Source of the DNA: MWAR01 sp035388825 | Lineage (GTDB): Bacteria > Muiribacteriota > Ozemobacteria > Ozemobacterales > Ozemobacteraceae | Reading direction: 5' to 3' | DNA: 64,000 bases | Assembly: GCA_035388825.1 (NCBI GenBank) | Contig: DAOOQQ010000019.1 | Coordinates: forward strand, 1-64,000 | Position numbers and translations under genes: made by a program | Part shown: positions 44,915 through 53,660 of the stretch, one piece after another | Layout of the letters: each line of letters begins with the position of its first letter | Numbering within the stretch: the stretch's first letter is position 1 | The notes under the pieces: generated by a model | The model's database searches: none | The model's input: only the letters and a program-made list of their open reading frames with translations | Told to the model about the DNA's origin: nothing

Positions 44915-47071
44915 ATGAAACGGATACGAATCTTCGGCTGCTCGCTTCTTCTCTCCCTGTCGCTCTGCCTCTGTGCCGCGCCCGAAAGCCGCGCGGAACC
45001 CCCGGTCGATGGGGACGTCAATCTCGGCGGCGACCTGATGTTCCGCGGCGACCAGTATGACGTCGACGGGGACGCTGCGCGGGCTCCCTACCCCTACACC
45101 GGCATCCACCGCTACCTGGATTTCAACTTCGAGCTGTATCGCAAGGCGAGCGCGTTCGAAAACTGGAACCTGCGGTTCGGCGGTGTTCAGAATAATTCCA
45201 GCTATAGAAGCCGAGACTGGGGAACCGAGCTTGAACGCTTCCGGTTCGTCTGGGAAAAGGGGGATCGCGGCACCCCCTTCCGCCTCGAAGCCGGCGAAAT
45301 CTACGGCAACTTCACGAATCGCACGCTCCAGCGCGCGCTCCACGGCTTGCTGCTCGATCTCCAGCCGGTCATGAAGGGCGACGTGAAACGCTCGATCCAA
45401 CTGTTGTGGGGACTCGCCCGAGGCGAGTGGAAAGACCCGTTCGAGGATCGCGACCAGAGCATGGGCATCTCCCTTGTCGAGGAGCGGCGCGATGACTTGC
45501 GGTTCTCGCTGAACTGGGTGACGAACCGGCGGGACCCGACCGCGACCCGCGCCGGCCTGCTGCAGCAGGTCTGGAGCGCGGCCTTCGAAAAGCCCCTCGA
45601 TCGGGAGCGGCGGCACGTGCTCGAGTCGGAATACGCCTGGTTCTCGGGCGATCACGAGGGCGACGGCACGCCCGGAAGCGGCCTGGATCGGTATGACACC
45701 GGCCTGTTCATGCAGCTGCGGCACCATTCGACTCCGTTCGGCTACACCTGGCGGTTCGAGGAATACGGAAAAGACTTCCGGCCCAACGGGGCGAACATCA
45801 CCCAGAATCGCAAGGCTCTCGAAGGCTATCTTTCCTGGCAGCTCGAGAAGATCCGCACGCTCTCGGTGCGCCTCCAGCGGTTCCGCAACGCCTGGGAGAG
45901 CCCGAACCCCCTCGACTCGGATATCGCCGGGGTGACCCTCAGCGGCCAGGTTTCGCCGAAGGACAAACTCTACGCCAGTCTCAACGCCTATGTCGACCGC
46001 TCCGACGATCGGCTCGACACGGTCGACTCGCGTTCGCGCAACCTCGATCTGAACCTGTCGCGGCCCCTCACCAACGACCTGAATGCCCGTCTCGGCTTCG
46101 GCTATCGGGACTTCGACAACCGGCTCGGCCCCGCCGGCGACAACCGGGCGCTCCAGGCCCTGCTCGGTCTCGACAAATCGATCGAATGGAACAACGCCCC
46201 GCTGACGATAGGGCTTAATTTTATACGCAATGCAATTGATTCTTCGGGCATCTTCTCGAATGACTGGAACACCGGGCTTTCGGTGTATCGCACGGCCGGC
46301 AACCAGGAGTTCGGACTGACCTGGAACACCCAGGCGCTCGATTATCGCCCGCAGCCGAACGCGGATGTCTACGCGAATGATTTCGGCTTCCGGTGGCAGC
46401 GTCGCAACGGGGATACCGTCGTGGGTGTCGAGATCGCCCGGAACCGGCGCGACGAAACCCGCGCCTGGCGGTACGGCTTCTATCTCGGCACCGAGTTCGA
46501 CCGGGCCCTGATGCGTGCTCCGAAGAGAGAGGCCGCCGGTGAAAGCGTGCCCGGCGAGGTGACGGAGCAATTTGACCTTGCCGCCATCGTGCCCGGCACG
46601 GCGGTTGCCTCGTTCGTCGACGCGCTCGACCGGCGCGGCATGGCGATGACGAAGACCGGAAACCTCTACTCCGCTGATCACCCGGTGTTCGAGGACTTGT
46701 TCCAGCGGCAGACCCTGGCGGCGGAAGCCGACGATGCGGGGAGTCTCGTGCGTGCCGGCGTCGTGGTCCGGCTCGAAGAGTATGCGACATCCTCGGACAT
46801 CATGGACGCCTATGACCGGATCCGGCGCCGCCTGCTCGACCGACTGGGCAATCCCGCGAACTCCTACGAACGGGGTGCCGTCGGCCCCGCCCTTGCCGAC
46901 GAGATCCGTTCGGGGGCCTTCGTTCGCGTTCTCGACTGGAAGACGCCCCATGGCCTCCTCCGACTCGGTTTCCCGCGTCGCCTCGATGGTCGGATCCGCC
47001 TCGAGGTGCAGGTTGCCCGCGAATTCCCCGGGGAGACCGAAGGCATGTGGGGCTTCGACAGTCTGAACTGA
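44915..47071 (+). CDS. Probable outer-membrane beta-barrel protein with C-terminal soluble domain
   Basis: 718 residues with a signal peptide (MKRIRIFGCSLLLSLSLCLC, cleaved near SRAEPPV). Residues about 25-540 alternate aromatic/polar strands and acidic turns as in porin-like barrels, for instance DVNLGGDLMFRGDQYDVDGD, then YLDFNFELYRKASAFENWNL, LDLNLSRPLTNDLNARLGFG and WRYGFYLGTEFDRALM. Residues about 545-718 look like a separate globular domain (FDLAAIVPGTAVASFVDALD; EEYATSSDIMDAYDRIRRRL). No known family is recognised. As the last gene after the giant adhesin it may anchor or export it. The barrel is inferred from pattern, not proven. Confidence 0.68.
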   Translation: MKRIRIFGCSLLLSLSLCLCAAPESRAEPPVDGDVNLGGDLMFRGDQYDVDGDAARAPYPYTGIHRYLDFNFELYRKASAFENWNLRFGGVQNNSSYRSRDWGTELERFRFVWEKGDRGTPFRLEAGEIYGNFTNRTLQRALHGLLLDLQPVMKGDVKRSIQLLWGLARGEWKDPFEDRDQSMGISLVEERRDDLRFSLNWVTNRRDPTATRAGLLQQVWSAAFEKPLDRERRHVLESEYAWFSGDHEGDGTPGSGLDRYDTGLFMQLRHHSTPFGYTWRFEEYGKDFRPNGANITQNRKALEGYLSWQLEKIRTLSVRLQRFRNAWESPNPLDSDIAGVTLSGQVSPKDKLYASLNAYVDRSDDRLDTVDSRSRNLDLNLSRPLTNDLNARLGFGYRDFDNRLGPAGDNRALQALLGLDKSIEWNNAPLTIGLNFIRNAIDSSGIFSNDWNTGLSVYRTAGNQEFGLTWNTQALDYRPQPNADVYANDFGFRWQRRNGDTVVGVEIARNRRDETRAWRYGFYLGTEFDRALMRAPKREAAGESVPGEVTEQFDLAAIVPGTAVASFVDALDRRGMAMTKTGNLYSADHPVFEDLFQRQTLAAEADDAGSLVRAGVVVRLEEYATSSDIMDAYDRIRRRLLDRLGNPANSYERGAVGPALADEIRSGAFVRVLDWKTPHGLLRLGFPRRLDGRIRLEVQVAREFPGETEGMWGFDSLN

Positions 47072-47080
47072 CCTATCGCC

Positions 47081-47108
47081 GTGGGGGCGCATCGCGCTGC
47101 GCCCCCGC
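47081..47108. repeat. GC palindrome downstream of the beta-barrel gene
   Basis: GGGGGCGCA (47083-47091), six-base loop, TGCGCCCCC (47098-47106), extendable by two pairs. It belongs to the family of short G-rich palindromes also at 8925, 9106 and 50536. It might act as a terminator, but no T-run follows. Confidence 0.6.
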
Positions 47109-47158
47109 AATTCGCAAGGCATGGCCGGAGCGTGATCCGCCCGGGCGGAAGGAAAGCA

Positions 47159-47187
47159 TTGACTTTTCATGTACGGGTTGATAGACT
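47159..47187 (+). promoter_or_regulatory. Promoter of secG
   Basis: TTGACT (47159-47164), 17-base spacer, TAGACT (47182-47187). The secG start is 47 bases downstream, with AAAGGAGTCTCTTGGA as ribosome binding site. Confidence 0.65.
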
Positions 47188-47233
47188 TGCCCCCTGTCTA
47201 TCTCATGTACGGTTGTAAAAGGAGTCTCTTGGA

Positions 47234-47683
47234 ATGATCGCCGTTCTCGTGAAGCTGATTCACTTCATCGTGTGCATCGGTCTCGTCGTCGTCGTCCTGC
47301 TCCAGGCCGACAAGGGCGAAGGTCTTGCCGGCGCGTTCGGCGGCGGCTCGTCGAACACCATTTTCGGTGAACGCGGCAGCGGCGGTGTCATGACCAAGAT
47401 CACGACGGGAATGGCCGTCATTTTCATGATCACTTCGCTGATTCTTTCCGTCTATCTCCCCTCCTGGTCCGTGAAGTCGGCATCCGGCGTCGATTTGTCG
47501 TCCCGCCCGGCCCCGATCCAGACCAGCAGCCCGATGCCGATGAGCACCGAGCCCGTCGCTCCGGTCGCCCCCGCGGCTGCCGTTCCGGCCCCGGTCTCCA
47601 CCCCGGTTCCGGCCCCCGTGGCCCCGGTTGCTCCGGCTCCCGCCCCGGCCGTGCCCGCCCCGGTTGTACCGGCAGGCCAGTAA
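47234..47683 (+). CDS. secG: Preprotein translocase subunit SecG
   Basis: 149 residues: two membrane helices (VLVKLIHFIVCIGLVVVVLL and VMTKITTGMAVIFMITSLIL) joined by the conserved loop QADKGEGLAGAFGGGSSNTI, FGERG. The C-terminal 75 residues are a long Pro/Ala/Val-rich tail (for example VAPVAPAPAPAVPAPVVPAG) that is unusual in length. SecG aids SecA-driven translocation. It is a single-gene unit between its own promoter and a strong terminator. Confidence 0.94.
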   Translation: MIAVLVKLIHFIVCIGLVVVVLLQADKGEGLAGAFGGGSSNTIFGERGSGGVMTKITTGMAVIFMITSLILSVYLPSWSVKSASGVDLSSRPAPIQTSSPMPMSTEPVAPVAPAAAVPAPVSTPVPAPVAPVAPAPAPAVPAPVVPAGQ

Positions 47684-47704
47684 CCCCCCGAAAACCACCA
47701 ACCC

Positions 47705-47746
47705 GCGCCGGCCCGTTCCCAGAAAGAACGGGCCGGCGCTCTTTTT
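47705..47746 (+). terminator. Intrinsic terminator after secG
   Basis: A perfect 14-bp stem: GCGCCGGCCCGTTC (47705-47718) with GAACGGGCCGGCGC (47726-47739), then TCTTTTT. Very strong. Confidence 0.93.
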
Positions 47747-47761
47747 CGTGCCGGCGAAATG

Positions 47762-47770
47762 TGCTACACT
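47762..47770 (+). promoter_or_regulatory. Extended -10 element before eno
   Basis: TGCTACACT matches an extended -10 (TG-N-TACACT), 60 bases before the eno ATG. A clear -35 was not found. Confidence 0.45.
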
Positions 47771-47829
47771 ACGCCCGCCCGACGACCGCTTTCCGGCGTA
47801 CCGGGCCAAATCCTTTCAGGAGGCGTTTC

Positions 47830-49128
47830 ATGTCGATCATTGAAGCCATTCAGGCACGTGAGATTCTGGACAGCCGCGGGAACCCGACCATCGAGGTGGA
47901 AGTGCTGCTCGAGAGCGGCGCGTATGGCGTTGCCGCCGTCCCGTCCGGCGCGTCGACCGGCGAGCACGAAGCCGTCGAGCTGCGCGACGGTGACAAGAAG
48001 CGCTACCTGGGCAAGGGCGTCCTCAAGGCCGTCAAGAACGTGAACGACACGATCGCCAAGGAGCTCGAAGGCATGGATGCCCTCGAGCAGCAGATCATCG
48101 ACCACGCTCTCATCGCCCTCGACGGCACCGACAACAAGGGCAAACTCGGCGCCAACGCGATCCTCGGCGTCTCCCTCGCCGTCGCCAAGGCTGCGGCCGA
48201 ATTCTCCGGCCTGCCGCTGTACCGCTACATCGGCGGCACCAAGTCCTGCGTCCTTCCCGTTCCGATGATGAACATCCTCAACGGCGGCGCCCATGCCGAC
48301 AACAACGTCGATTTCCAGGAGTTCATGGTCATGCCCGCCGGCGCCAAGCGCTTCTCCGACGCGCTGCGCATGGGGGTCGAGACCTTCCATGCGCTCAAGG
48401 CCGTTCTCAAGGCCAAGGGCTACAACACCGCCGTCGGCGATGAGGGCGGCTTCGCCCCGAACCTCAAGTCCAACGACGAAGCGATCGAAGTTATATTGAC
48501 CGCTATTGAAAAGGCCGGTTACAAGGCCGGCTCCGACATCTTCATCGCCCTCGACCCGGCCGCATCCGAGTTCTACGATGCCGACAAGAAGGTCTACGTG
48601 TTCAAGAAGTCCGACAAGTCTCAGCGCAAGCCCCACGAGATGGCTGACTACTGGCTCGACTGGACGAAGAAATACCCGATCATCTCGATCGAGGACGGCA
48701 TGGCCGAAGACGATTGGGACGGCTGGAAATACCTGACCGACAAGAATGCCGGCCGCGTGCAGCTCGTCGGCGACGATCTGTTCGTCACCAACGTGAAGCG
48801 CCTCGAGATGGGCATCGAGAAGGGCGTCGCCAACTCGGTTCTCATCAAGCTGAACCAGATCGGCACCCTGACCGAGACGATCGAGACGATCGAGATGGCC
48901 GAACGCGCCCGCTACACCTCGGTCGTGTCGCACCGCTCCGGTGAAACCGAAGACACCACCCTGGCCGACCTCGCCGTCGCCATGAACGCCGGCCAGATCA
49001 AGACCGGCTCGGCCTCGCGCACCGACCGCATCGCGAAATACAACCGCCTCCTCAAGATCGAGGACGAGCTGGGCGAGAATGCCCGCTTCCTCGGCCTGAA
49101 GGGCTTCTACAACATCAACAAGCGCTGA
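47830..49128 (+). CDS. eno: Enolase
   Basis: Glycolytic enzyme interconverting 2-phosphoglycerate and phosphoenolpyruvate. 432 residues, full length. Visible: IEAIQAREILDSRGNPTIEV near the N terminus; VPSGASTGEHEAVELRDGD; the catalytic loop and metal ligands within NNVDFQEFMVMPAGAKRFSD, IEDGMAEDDWDGW and QLVGDDLFVTN; and SHRSGETEDTTLADLAVAMN. The start ATG follows CAGGAGGCGTTTC; an upstream in-frame ATG has no such site. It is monocistronic, bounded by terminators on both sides. Confidence 0.98.
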   Translation: MSIIEAIQAREILDSRGNPTIEVEVLLESGAYGVAAVPSGASTGEHEAVELRDGDKKRYLGKGVLKAVKNVNDTIAKELEGMDALEQQIIDHALIALDGTDNKGKLGANAILGVSLAVAKAAAEFSGLPLYRYIGGTKSCVLPVPMMNILNGGAHADNNVDFQEFMVMPAGAKRFSDALRMGVETFHALKAVLKAKGYNTAVGDEGGFAPNLKSNDEAIEVILTAIEKAGYKAGSDIFIALDPAASEFYDADKKVYVFKKSDKSQRKPHEMADYWLDWTKKYPIISIEDGMAEDDWDGWKYLTDKNAGRVQLVGDDLFVTNVKRLEMGIEKGVANSVLIKLNQIGTLTETIETIEMAERARYTSVVSHRSGETEDTTLADLAVAMNAGQIKTGSASRTDRIAKYNRLLKIEDELGENARFLGLKGFYNINKR

Positions 49129-49141
49129 TCGCCAGAAAAGC

Positions 49142-49180
49142 GAACGCCCCGGCACCCTCCGTGGTCGCCGGGGCGTTCTT
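49142..49180 (+). terminator. Intrinsic terminator after eno
   Basis: GAACGCCCCGGC (49142-49153) pairs perfectly with GCCGGGGCGTTC (49167-49178), followed by TTGT. Strong stem with a short T-run; it probably serves both strands. Confidence 0.85.
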
Positions 49181-49264
49181 GTACATCCTATATTCCTGCT
49201 GCCACCCAAGGACTCGTGATCATTTCAACCCTGATCCGCCCAATGCAGCAAGGGGAAGAACGAT

Positions 49265-49936
49265 TCAGTAGGTGCGATCGAACGAGTCGGCAGGGGTGCC
49301 GGCCGGCATCGGGCCGGAAAGAAGCGGCACGGCGGGGGCGGAGGGCATCGAAGGGGCCGGCGCCGGCGTGTCGAGGGAACTCATGTGATCGAGTAGCCGC
49401 TGCTTGATCTGATCCGCTTTCAGGCGGGAATCGGGAGTCATGCCGGCGCTCTGGGCACGCGTCAGCAGGCGCTCCATCTTCATGTCGGCATCCCCGGGAA
49501 GCGGCTTCGAGGCCGCAATGCCCCCGTCACCGAGCGGGGTGAGCTGGACCTGCATCGGCGGAGCCGGCGGCATCCCGCCCGGAATCATCGGGAACGGTGT
49601 GACCACGTCGGGGGCCGGAACGGCCACCTGCGGCGGATTCTCGGCCAACTGCTTCCGGTGCGCCGCCATCGCCAGCTCCCAGGTGTAGACGTCCGGCTCG
49701 TAGATGAGCTGCTGCTGGAGCGTCATGCCGTGAACGGCCTTCCGCTTCTCTTTCACGTAAACATCGTGGTTCGATTTTGGATAGATCGAGCTTTTGATCA
49801 GATGTTCACTGAAAAACTCCCTCTCGAGAACCTGCCGCGTCGGCCCGTCGGTCACGGCCCGCGCCGGGGCGGTTGACCAGAGAATACAGATCGGCAGCGC
49901 CAGGACGGCGACCGGGATGGCGTATTTGAGACGCAT
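49265..49936 (-). CDS. Secreted proline-rich protein of unknown function
   Basis: 223 residues with signal peptide MRLKYAIPVAVLALPICILW to APARAVTD. The middle is helical (REFFSEHLIKSSIYPKSNHD; MTLQQQLIYEPDVYTWELAM). A Pro/Met-rich low-complexity stretch follows near residues 105-135, then a helical tail (MKMERLLTRAQSAGMTPDSR; ADQIKQRLLDHMSSLDTPAP). No family is recognised. The ATG follows TGGAGGTCGAAA. It is monocistronic, convergent with eno and bordered upstream by a large repeat cluster. Confidence 0.68.
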   Translation of the reverse strand: MRLKYAIPVAVLALPICILWSTAPARAVTDGPTRQVLEREFFSEHLIKSSIYPKSNHDVYVKEKRKAVHGMTLQQQLIYEPDVYTWELAMAAHRKQLAENPPQVAVPAPDVVTPFPMIPGGMPPAPPMQVQLTPLGDGGIAASKPLPGDADMKMERLLTRAQSAGMTPDSRLKADQIKQRLLDHMSSLDTPAPAPSMPSAPAVPLLSGPMPAGTPADSFDRTY

Positions 49937-50024
49937 TTTCGACCTCCATGTGTACGAGAATCCTGCGACGAGGCAAGAATGTCTGTACCGATCGCACCTT
50001 TGTCAAGGACAAAAAAAAGGGGAC

Positions 50025-50474
50025 GAACCACAGAGTCACCGAGACACAGAGATGAGAAGATTCACCACGAAGCCACGAAGACACAAAGCGTGGTTTCTTT
50101 TGTATTCTCCAACTTCGTGTCGTGGTGTCCTGGCGGAGAAAGAGCCTCTGCGCCTCTGTGTCTCTGCGGTGAAGGATTCTTCGAATGTTCGTGGTTCGTT
50201 CTCTTTTGTGTCTTGGTGCCTGGTATGTGGGTTTCGTCAAAAGAACCGATCCACAGATGACACAGATGACGCAGATGAAATCCTGAGCGTCTTCAACCAT
50301 GGAGTTTGCGGCGCATACTGGATACAAGGGGGGGCCAGGCGTTCGTTCCTCTCTGGTTTTTCATCTGCGTTCATCTGCCCTCCATCTGCGGATGCGTTCT
50401 TGAATCCGAGGGAAATTTCAACGGAGTATCTTCGTGGTGAAAGAGCCTCTGTGCCTCTGTGTCTCTGTGGTGAA
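50025..50474. repeat. Large cluster of dispersed repeats
   Basis: In this non-coding stretch of 645 bases I see CACAGAG-type arms at 50025-50051 and 50062-50090 and inverted partners near 50111-50130, 50138-50172 and 50431-50474. There is also a direct GCAGATG tract at 50251-50280 and an inverted CATCTGCG tract at 50358-50402. Short frames here only translate the repeat and are rejected as genes. It is the richest of the repeat islands in this window. Confidence 0.8.
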
Positions 50475-50535
50475 GCGTTCTTCGATCCTCTCTGGGGGCG
50501 TTACACGCGTTCAGGCGGGGTTCCCGGAAATGACG

Positions 50536-50564
50536 ATGGGGGCGGGTTCGAAACCCGCCCCCAT
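50536..50564. repeat. Perfect 13-bp palindrome, hsp20 side
   Basis: ATGGGGGCGGGTT (50536-50548), three-base loop, AACCCGCCCCCAT (50552-50564). It lies 18 bases beyond the end of the hsp20 operon on the minus strand and could terminate it. It shares GGGGCGGGTT with the palindrome at 8925. Confidence 0.75.
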
Positions 50565-50581
50565 GCCTGGATCAGAGCTTG

Positions 50582-50980
50582 TCAGCCGACGGTGACCTGG
50601 ATCTCGCGGGGCTTGGCCGCTTCGGCCTTGGGCAGCGACAGAACCAGCACGCCATGCTTCAGTTCGGCCGTGATCTTGTCCTGGGCGACGCTTTCCGACA
50701 GTTCGAACTGCCGGAAGAAGTTGGTCGGCTCGTATTCCCGGATCAGCAGGCCGTCCCGCTGGGCGGTCGAGGCCTTGCCCTCGATCGTGAGAATGCCGTC
50801 TTCGACCTGGACCTTCAGCCCTTCCTTCGTGACGCCGGGCAGATCGGCCAGAACGGTCAGACCTTCGCGGGTCTCGTAGATGTCGACGAGCGGCGTGGCA
50901 AAATATTCGCGGTTGCGGGTCACTTCGCGCTGAATGACCGGCGTATCTTTCTTGATTTCGGGAACGGTTTTCTCAGCCAT
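50582..50980 (-). CDS. Small heat-shock protein, Hsp20/alpha-crystallin family (second of tandem pair)
   Basis: 132 residues. The alpha-crystallin domain is at about 35-132: PLVDIYETREGLTVLADLPG, then VTKEGLKVQVEDGILTIEGK and ELKHGVLVLSLPKAEAAKPR. The G-V-L motif in HGVLVLSLPK is typical. ATP-independent holdase that keeps unfolding proteins soluble. The ATG 50980 follows GAAGGAGGAAAGACGT; a longer in-frame version beginning at 51001 overlaps the upstream gene and lacks a site of its own. It lies 17 bases after the first hsp20 gene. Confidence 0.9.
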   Translation of the reverse strand: MAEKTVPEIKKDTPVIQREVTRNREYFATPLVDIYETREGLTVLADLPGVTKEGLKVQVEDGILTIEGKASTAQRDGLLIREYEPTNFFRQFELSESVAQDKITAELKHGVLVLSLPKAEAAKPREIQVTVG

Positions 50981-50997
50981 ACGTCTTTCCTCCTTCA

Positions 50998-51444
50998 TCA
51001 ACTGTGCTTGATCTCGATCTGGTGCGGGCGGGCGGCGGCGGCTTTCGGCAGGGTGAGGCTCAGGATGCCGTTCTTGTACTCGGCCGATACCTTCTCCGCG
51101 TCGATGTCTACGGGCAGCTCGACGGTGCGGGTGAACTTGCCGGCGGCGCGCTCGCAGCGGTGATAGTCCTCTTCGGGGATGCTCGATTTGGCCTTCTCGC
51201 CACTGATCGTCAGGGCGTTTTTCACGACGCTGACCTTGAGGCTCGAGGGATCGACCCCGGGGGCGATGGCTTCGACGAAAACCGTGTTTTCATCGCTGCC
51301 GATATTCATCAGCGGGAAGTGCCGTGCCGAGAGACCCGGCAGGAACGCGAGCTTCGGGAACCGGCCCGCCGAGAAGTCCCGCGACAGCTCGCCGAGCTGG
51401 CTCTGCAGGTCTTCCATTTCCTTGAAGAAATTCCAGAGATTCAT
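50998..51444 (-). CDS. Small heat-shock protein, Hsp20 family (first of tandem pair)
   Basis: 148 residues. A helical N-terminal region (NLWNFFKEMEDLQSQLGELS) precedes the alpha-crystallin domain from about residue 45: PLMNIGSDENTVFVEAIAPG, then SLKVSVVKNALTISGEKAKS, RTVELPVDIDAEKVSAEYKN and GILSLTLPKA. The two tandem proteins differ substantially, so they may form mixed oligomers. It starts after GAGGAGGTACGACAT and is transcribed with the following hsp20 gene from the sigma-54-like promoter upstream. Confidence 0.92.
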   Translation of the reverse strand: MNLWNFFKEMEDLQSQLGELSRDFSAGRFPKLAFLPGLSARHFPLMNIGSDENTVFVEAIAPGVDPSSLKVSVVKNALTISGEKAKSSIPEEDYHRCERAAGKFTRTVELPVDIDAEKVSAEYKNGILSLTLPKAAAARPHQIEIKHS

Positions 51445-51495
51445 ATGTCGTACCTCCTCGTGATTCGAAGTGGTTTTTCAACCTCGATCAACAAT

Positions 51496-51514
51496 AAAGC
51501 AACGTCCATGCCAA
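51496..51514 (-). promoter_or_regulatory. Sigma-54-type (-24/-12) promoter of the hsp20 operon
   Basis: Read on the minus strand: TTGGCATGGACGTTGCTTT. The GG and the GC dinucleotides have the exact 12-base register required for sigma-54 (TTGGCAnn-N4-TTGCTTT), about 55 bases before the first hsp20 ATG. Inferred from sequence only; rpoN and an activator gene are not in the window. Confidence 0.6.
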
Positions 51515-51707
51515 TAGGCGAAAATCCGCTTCAGAAGCCGCGATGGCCAATTCCCTGACGTTCGTGCCGGAGCCCTGCGACGTCGCCGCGACGTCACAGG
51601 CGGTGCGAGGGAGGACCTCCTTCTATCCGTGCCTCATGTATCATGTAACCGTTTGGACGTTCGCGCGAATCATGAATTGAGAACCGTCAACGGAGGGATG
51701 GAGCCCT

Positions 51708-52742
51708 ATGGCTCTGAAATATTGGGAACAGCGCATCGCGGCGCTTCTCGAGAATTCGCTCGAGGAGGCCGAGGCGAAGGCTGTCCGGGAACATTGCAGA
51801 ACGTGTCGGGAGTGCGGCGATGCTCTGACTGCCGCAACGCGCGGGCACGAGCTGTTCAAAGGGGCGACCCTGACGGCTTCGGTCGACATCCTTCCGAAGC
51901 TGGTCCCCCAGCTTCAGCCCCTTCCCGTCTCCCCGGGAACCCGCCTCCTGCCCTGGATTCTCTTGGCCGCTGCCGCTGCCGTGCTTCTGGCCTGGCTGGT
52001 CATTCCGGTGGACCCCGGACGGCCGAACTCCGAAAAGTTCCGCCCCCCGGCGGCAACGGCGCCGGATCAGGAACCGCCGCCCACCGCCAAGCCGTCGACA
52101 CCCCGCGCGGGCGTGGTGGGAGTTATCGCCCGCCAGATGGAAGGCCGGGAGTCTTCCCCGGAAAACGTGGCGGCCGGCCAGATGCTCGAGACCTCCCCGA
52201 CGGAAATCGCTCATATCCGTCTGATGAAGGCGGAATACATCGCTCTCCTGCCGGATACCCGGATTCGGCCCCAAGAGAACGGGTTCCACCTGGAGCGAGG
52301 AAATATATGGTGTGATATACCATCCCGGCAGGGGATTCCCCCCTTCCGGATCACCACTTCCGAAGGGGAGATCGTCGTGCGGGGAACGAGCTTCGGTGTC
52401 GAGGCCTCGCCAGGCACCGTTTTCGTCGATCTGGTCGCAGGGCTTGTCGAGATCTTCGATCCGGCATCCCGGTCGCATCTGCTCGAAGCCGGATCGACCG
52501 CAACCCTCGCATCCGGGGCAATCGCCATCTCGGCGACACCGCCGTCACGGGGGCGGCGCTGGAGCGCCTGGCGGCTGCCGAAACCAACGGAAACACCCTC
52601 CGATACCATCCGGATCGAAAAGCCGTCGGCCGGTGTTCCGGCATCGGCGAGCGGCTTCGCCGCACCGGCTGATCTCCTTGCAACGCCCCCGAAATCCGGA
52701 ATGCCTTCGTCCATCCTGGGAAATCACCGCCTTGGGCACTGA
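51708..52742 (+). CDS. FecR-like membrane protein with zinc anti-sigma N terminus
   Basis: 344 residues. The N terminus has the zinc anti-sigma signature H29-x3-C33-x2-C36 (within AVREHCRTCRECGDAL). One membrane helix lies at about 80-100 (LLPWILLAAAAAVLLAWLVI). The outer part has a FecR domain: YIALLPDTRIRPQENGFHLE, then GIPPFRITTSEGEIVVRGTS and FGVEASPGTVFVDLVAGLVE. This is the build of a sensor that holds an ECF sigma factor at the membrane. The likely partner is the ECF sigma gene two genes on (53661-54248), though not adjacent. A TGTAACC stretch at 51644 lies in its leader. Confidence 0.8.
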   Translation: MALKYWEQRIAALLENSLEEAEAKAVREHCRTCRECGDALTAATRGHELFKGATLTASVDILPKLVPQLQPLPVSPGTRLLPWILLAAAAAVLLAWLVIPVDPGRPNSEKFRPPAATAPDQEPPPTAKPSTPRAGVVGVIARQMEGRESSPENVAAGQMLETSPTEIAHIRLMKAEYIALLPDTRIRPQENGFHLERGNIWCDIPSRQGIPPFRITTSEGEIVVRGTSFGVEASPGTVFVDLVAGLVEIFDPASRSHLLEAGSTATLASGAIAISATPPSRGRRWSAWRLPKPTETPSDTIRIEKPSAGVPASASGFAAPADLLATPPKSGMPSSILGNHRLGH

Positions 52743-52769
52743 AGCGCCACCGCGCAGGGGAGGAACCCC

Positions 52770-53654
52770 ATGATCCGATCCGTCTGTTCCGCGTGTCTCG
52801 TCATCTTCACCGTGACTCTGCTTGGCATCGGCGGAACCGTGTCCGCCGGCGAATTGACCGCGATCCTCAACCGTCATCAGGTCGCCAACATCTCGGTCTC
52901 TCCGTCGGCCTCGCCGGCGGCGATGAAGATGCGTATTGCCACATATAATATCGCCCACGCGCGCGGCAACAAGCGCGGAGGGCTGAACGAGCTCGGCAAC
53001 ATCACGTATCTGTACGGGATCGGGAAACTGCTGAAGAACGAAAAGGTCGATCTGGTGGGGGTCACGGAAATCTCCAAGTTCGACCTGCGGTCGGGGTTGT
53101 ACGATCAGGCTTGGCTGCTGGCCCGCATGCTCGGCTTCAAATACGTCATCGGGGAGAATGCCCGGGAGGCCCTGCTGGCGACGAGCCAGGGCAACGCGAT
53201 CCTTTCCCGATACCCGATTCTCTGGTCGAGGAATCACAAGCTGTACCGGGAATCGACAAAGGAAGAACAGCGCGGCTGTCTGGAAGCCCGGCTCGATCTC
53301 GGCCGGGGCCGGCATCTGCGGGTGTTCGTCGCCCATCTGAGCCTCAAGCCGGCCGAGTCGACCCGGCAGCTCCGGGAGATCTGGGGCTTCATCAAGGATC
53401 TGAAAGAGCCCGCGGTGCTGATGGGCGACTTCAACTCCTTCCCCGCCGATGCGCGGATCAAGGAGTTGCAGATGCGGATGACGGATATTTCCGCGAACGT
53501 GAATACGACCTACATGAACAATCCCGGCGTCAAGATCGATTATCTGTTCGTCCACGGGCCGATCAAAGAGGCCGGCGACGCATGGGTGCGCGGATTCAAG
53601 GAGGGGTATTCGGATCACGGTTGCCTGGTGAACGATGTGCTCGTGAACCCCTGA
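52770..53654 (+). CDS. Secreted endonuclease/exonuclease/phosphatase-family protein
   Basis: 294 residues with signal peptide (MIRSVCSACLVIFTVTLLGI to VSAGELT). EEP fold motifs are in order: MRIATYNIAHARG (metal-binding Asn), LVGVTEISK (Glu), GNAILSRYPI, VFVAHLSLKP (His), AVLMGDFNSFP (Asp, Asn) and GYSDHGCLV (Asp-His). The family includes DNases, sphingomyelinases and inositol phosphatases; the substrate is unknown. It starts 27 bases after the FecR-like gene and probably shares its transcript. Confidence 0.85.
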   Translation: MIRSVCSACLVIFTVTLLGIGGTVSAGELTAILNRHQVANISVSPSASPAAMKMRIATYNIAHARGNKRGGLNELGNITYLYGIGKLLKNEKVDLVGVTEISKFDLRSGLYDQAWLLARMLGFKYVIGENAREALLATSQGNAILSRYPILWSRNHKLYRESTKEEQRGCLEARLDLGRGRHLRVFVAHLSLKPAESTRQLREIWGFIKDLKEPAVLMGDFNSFPADARIKELQMRMTDISANVNTTYMNNPGVKIDYLFVHGPIKEAGDAWVRGFKEGYSDHGCLVNDVLVNP

Positions 53655-53660
53655 GGGGCG

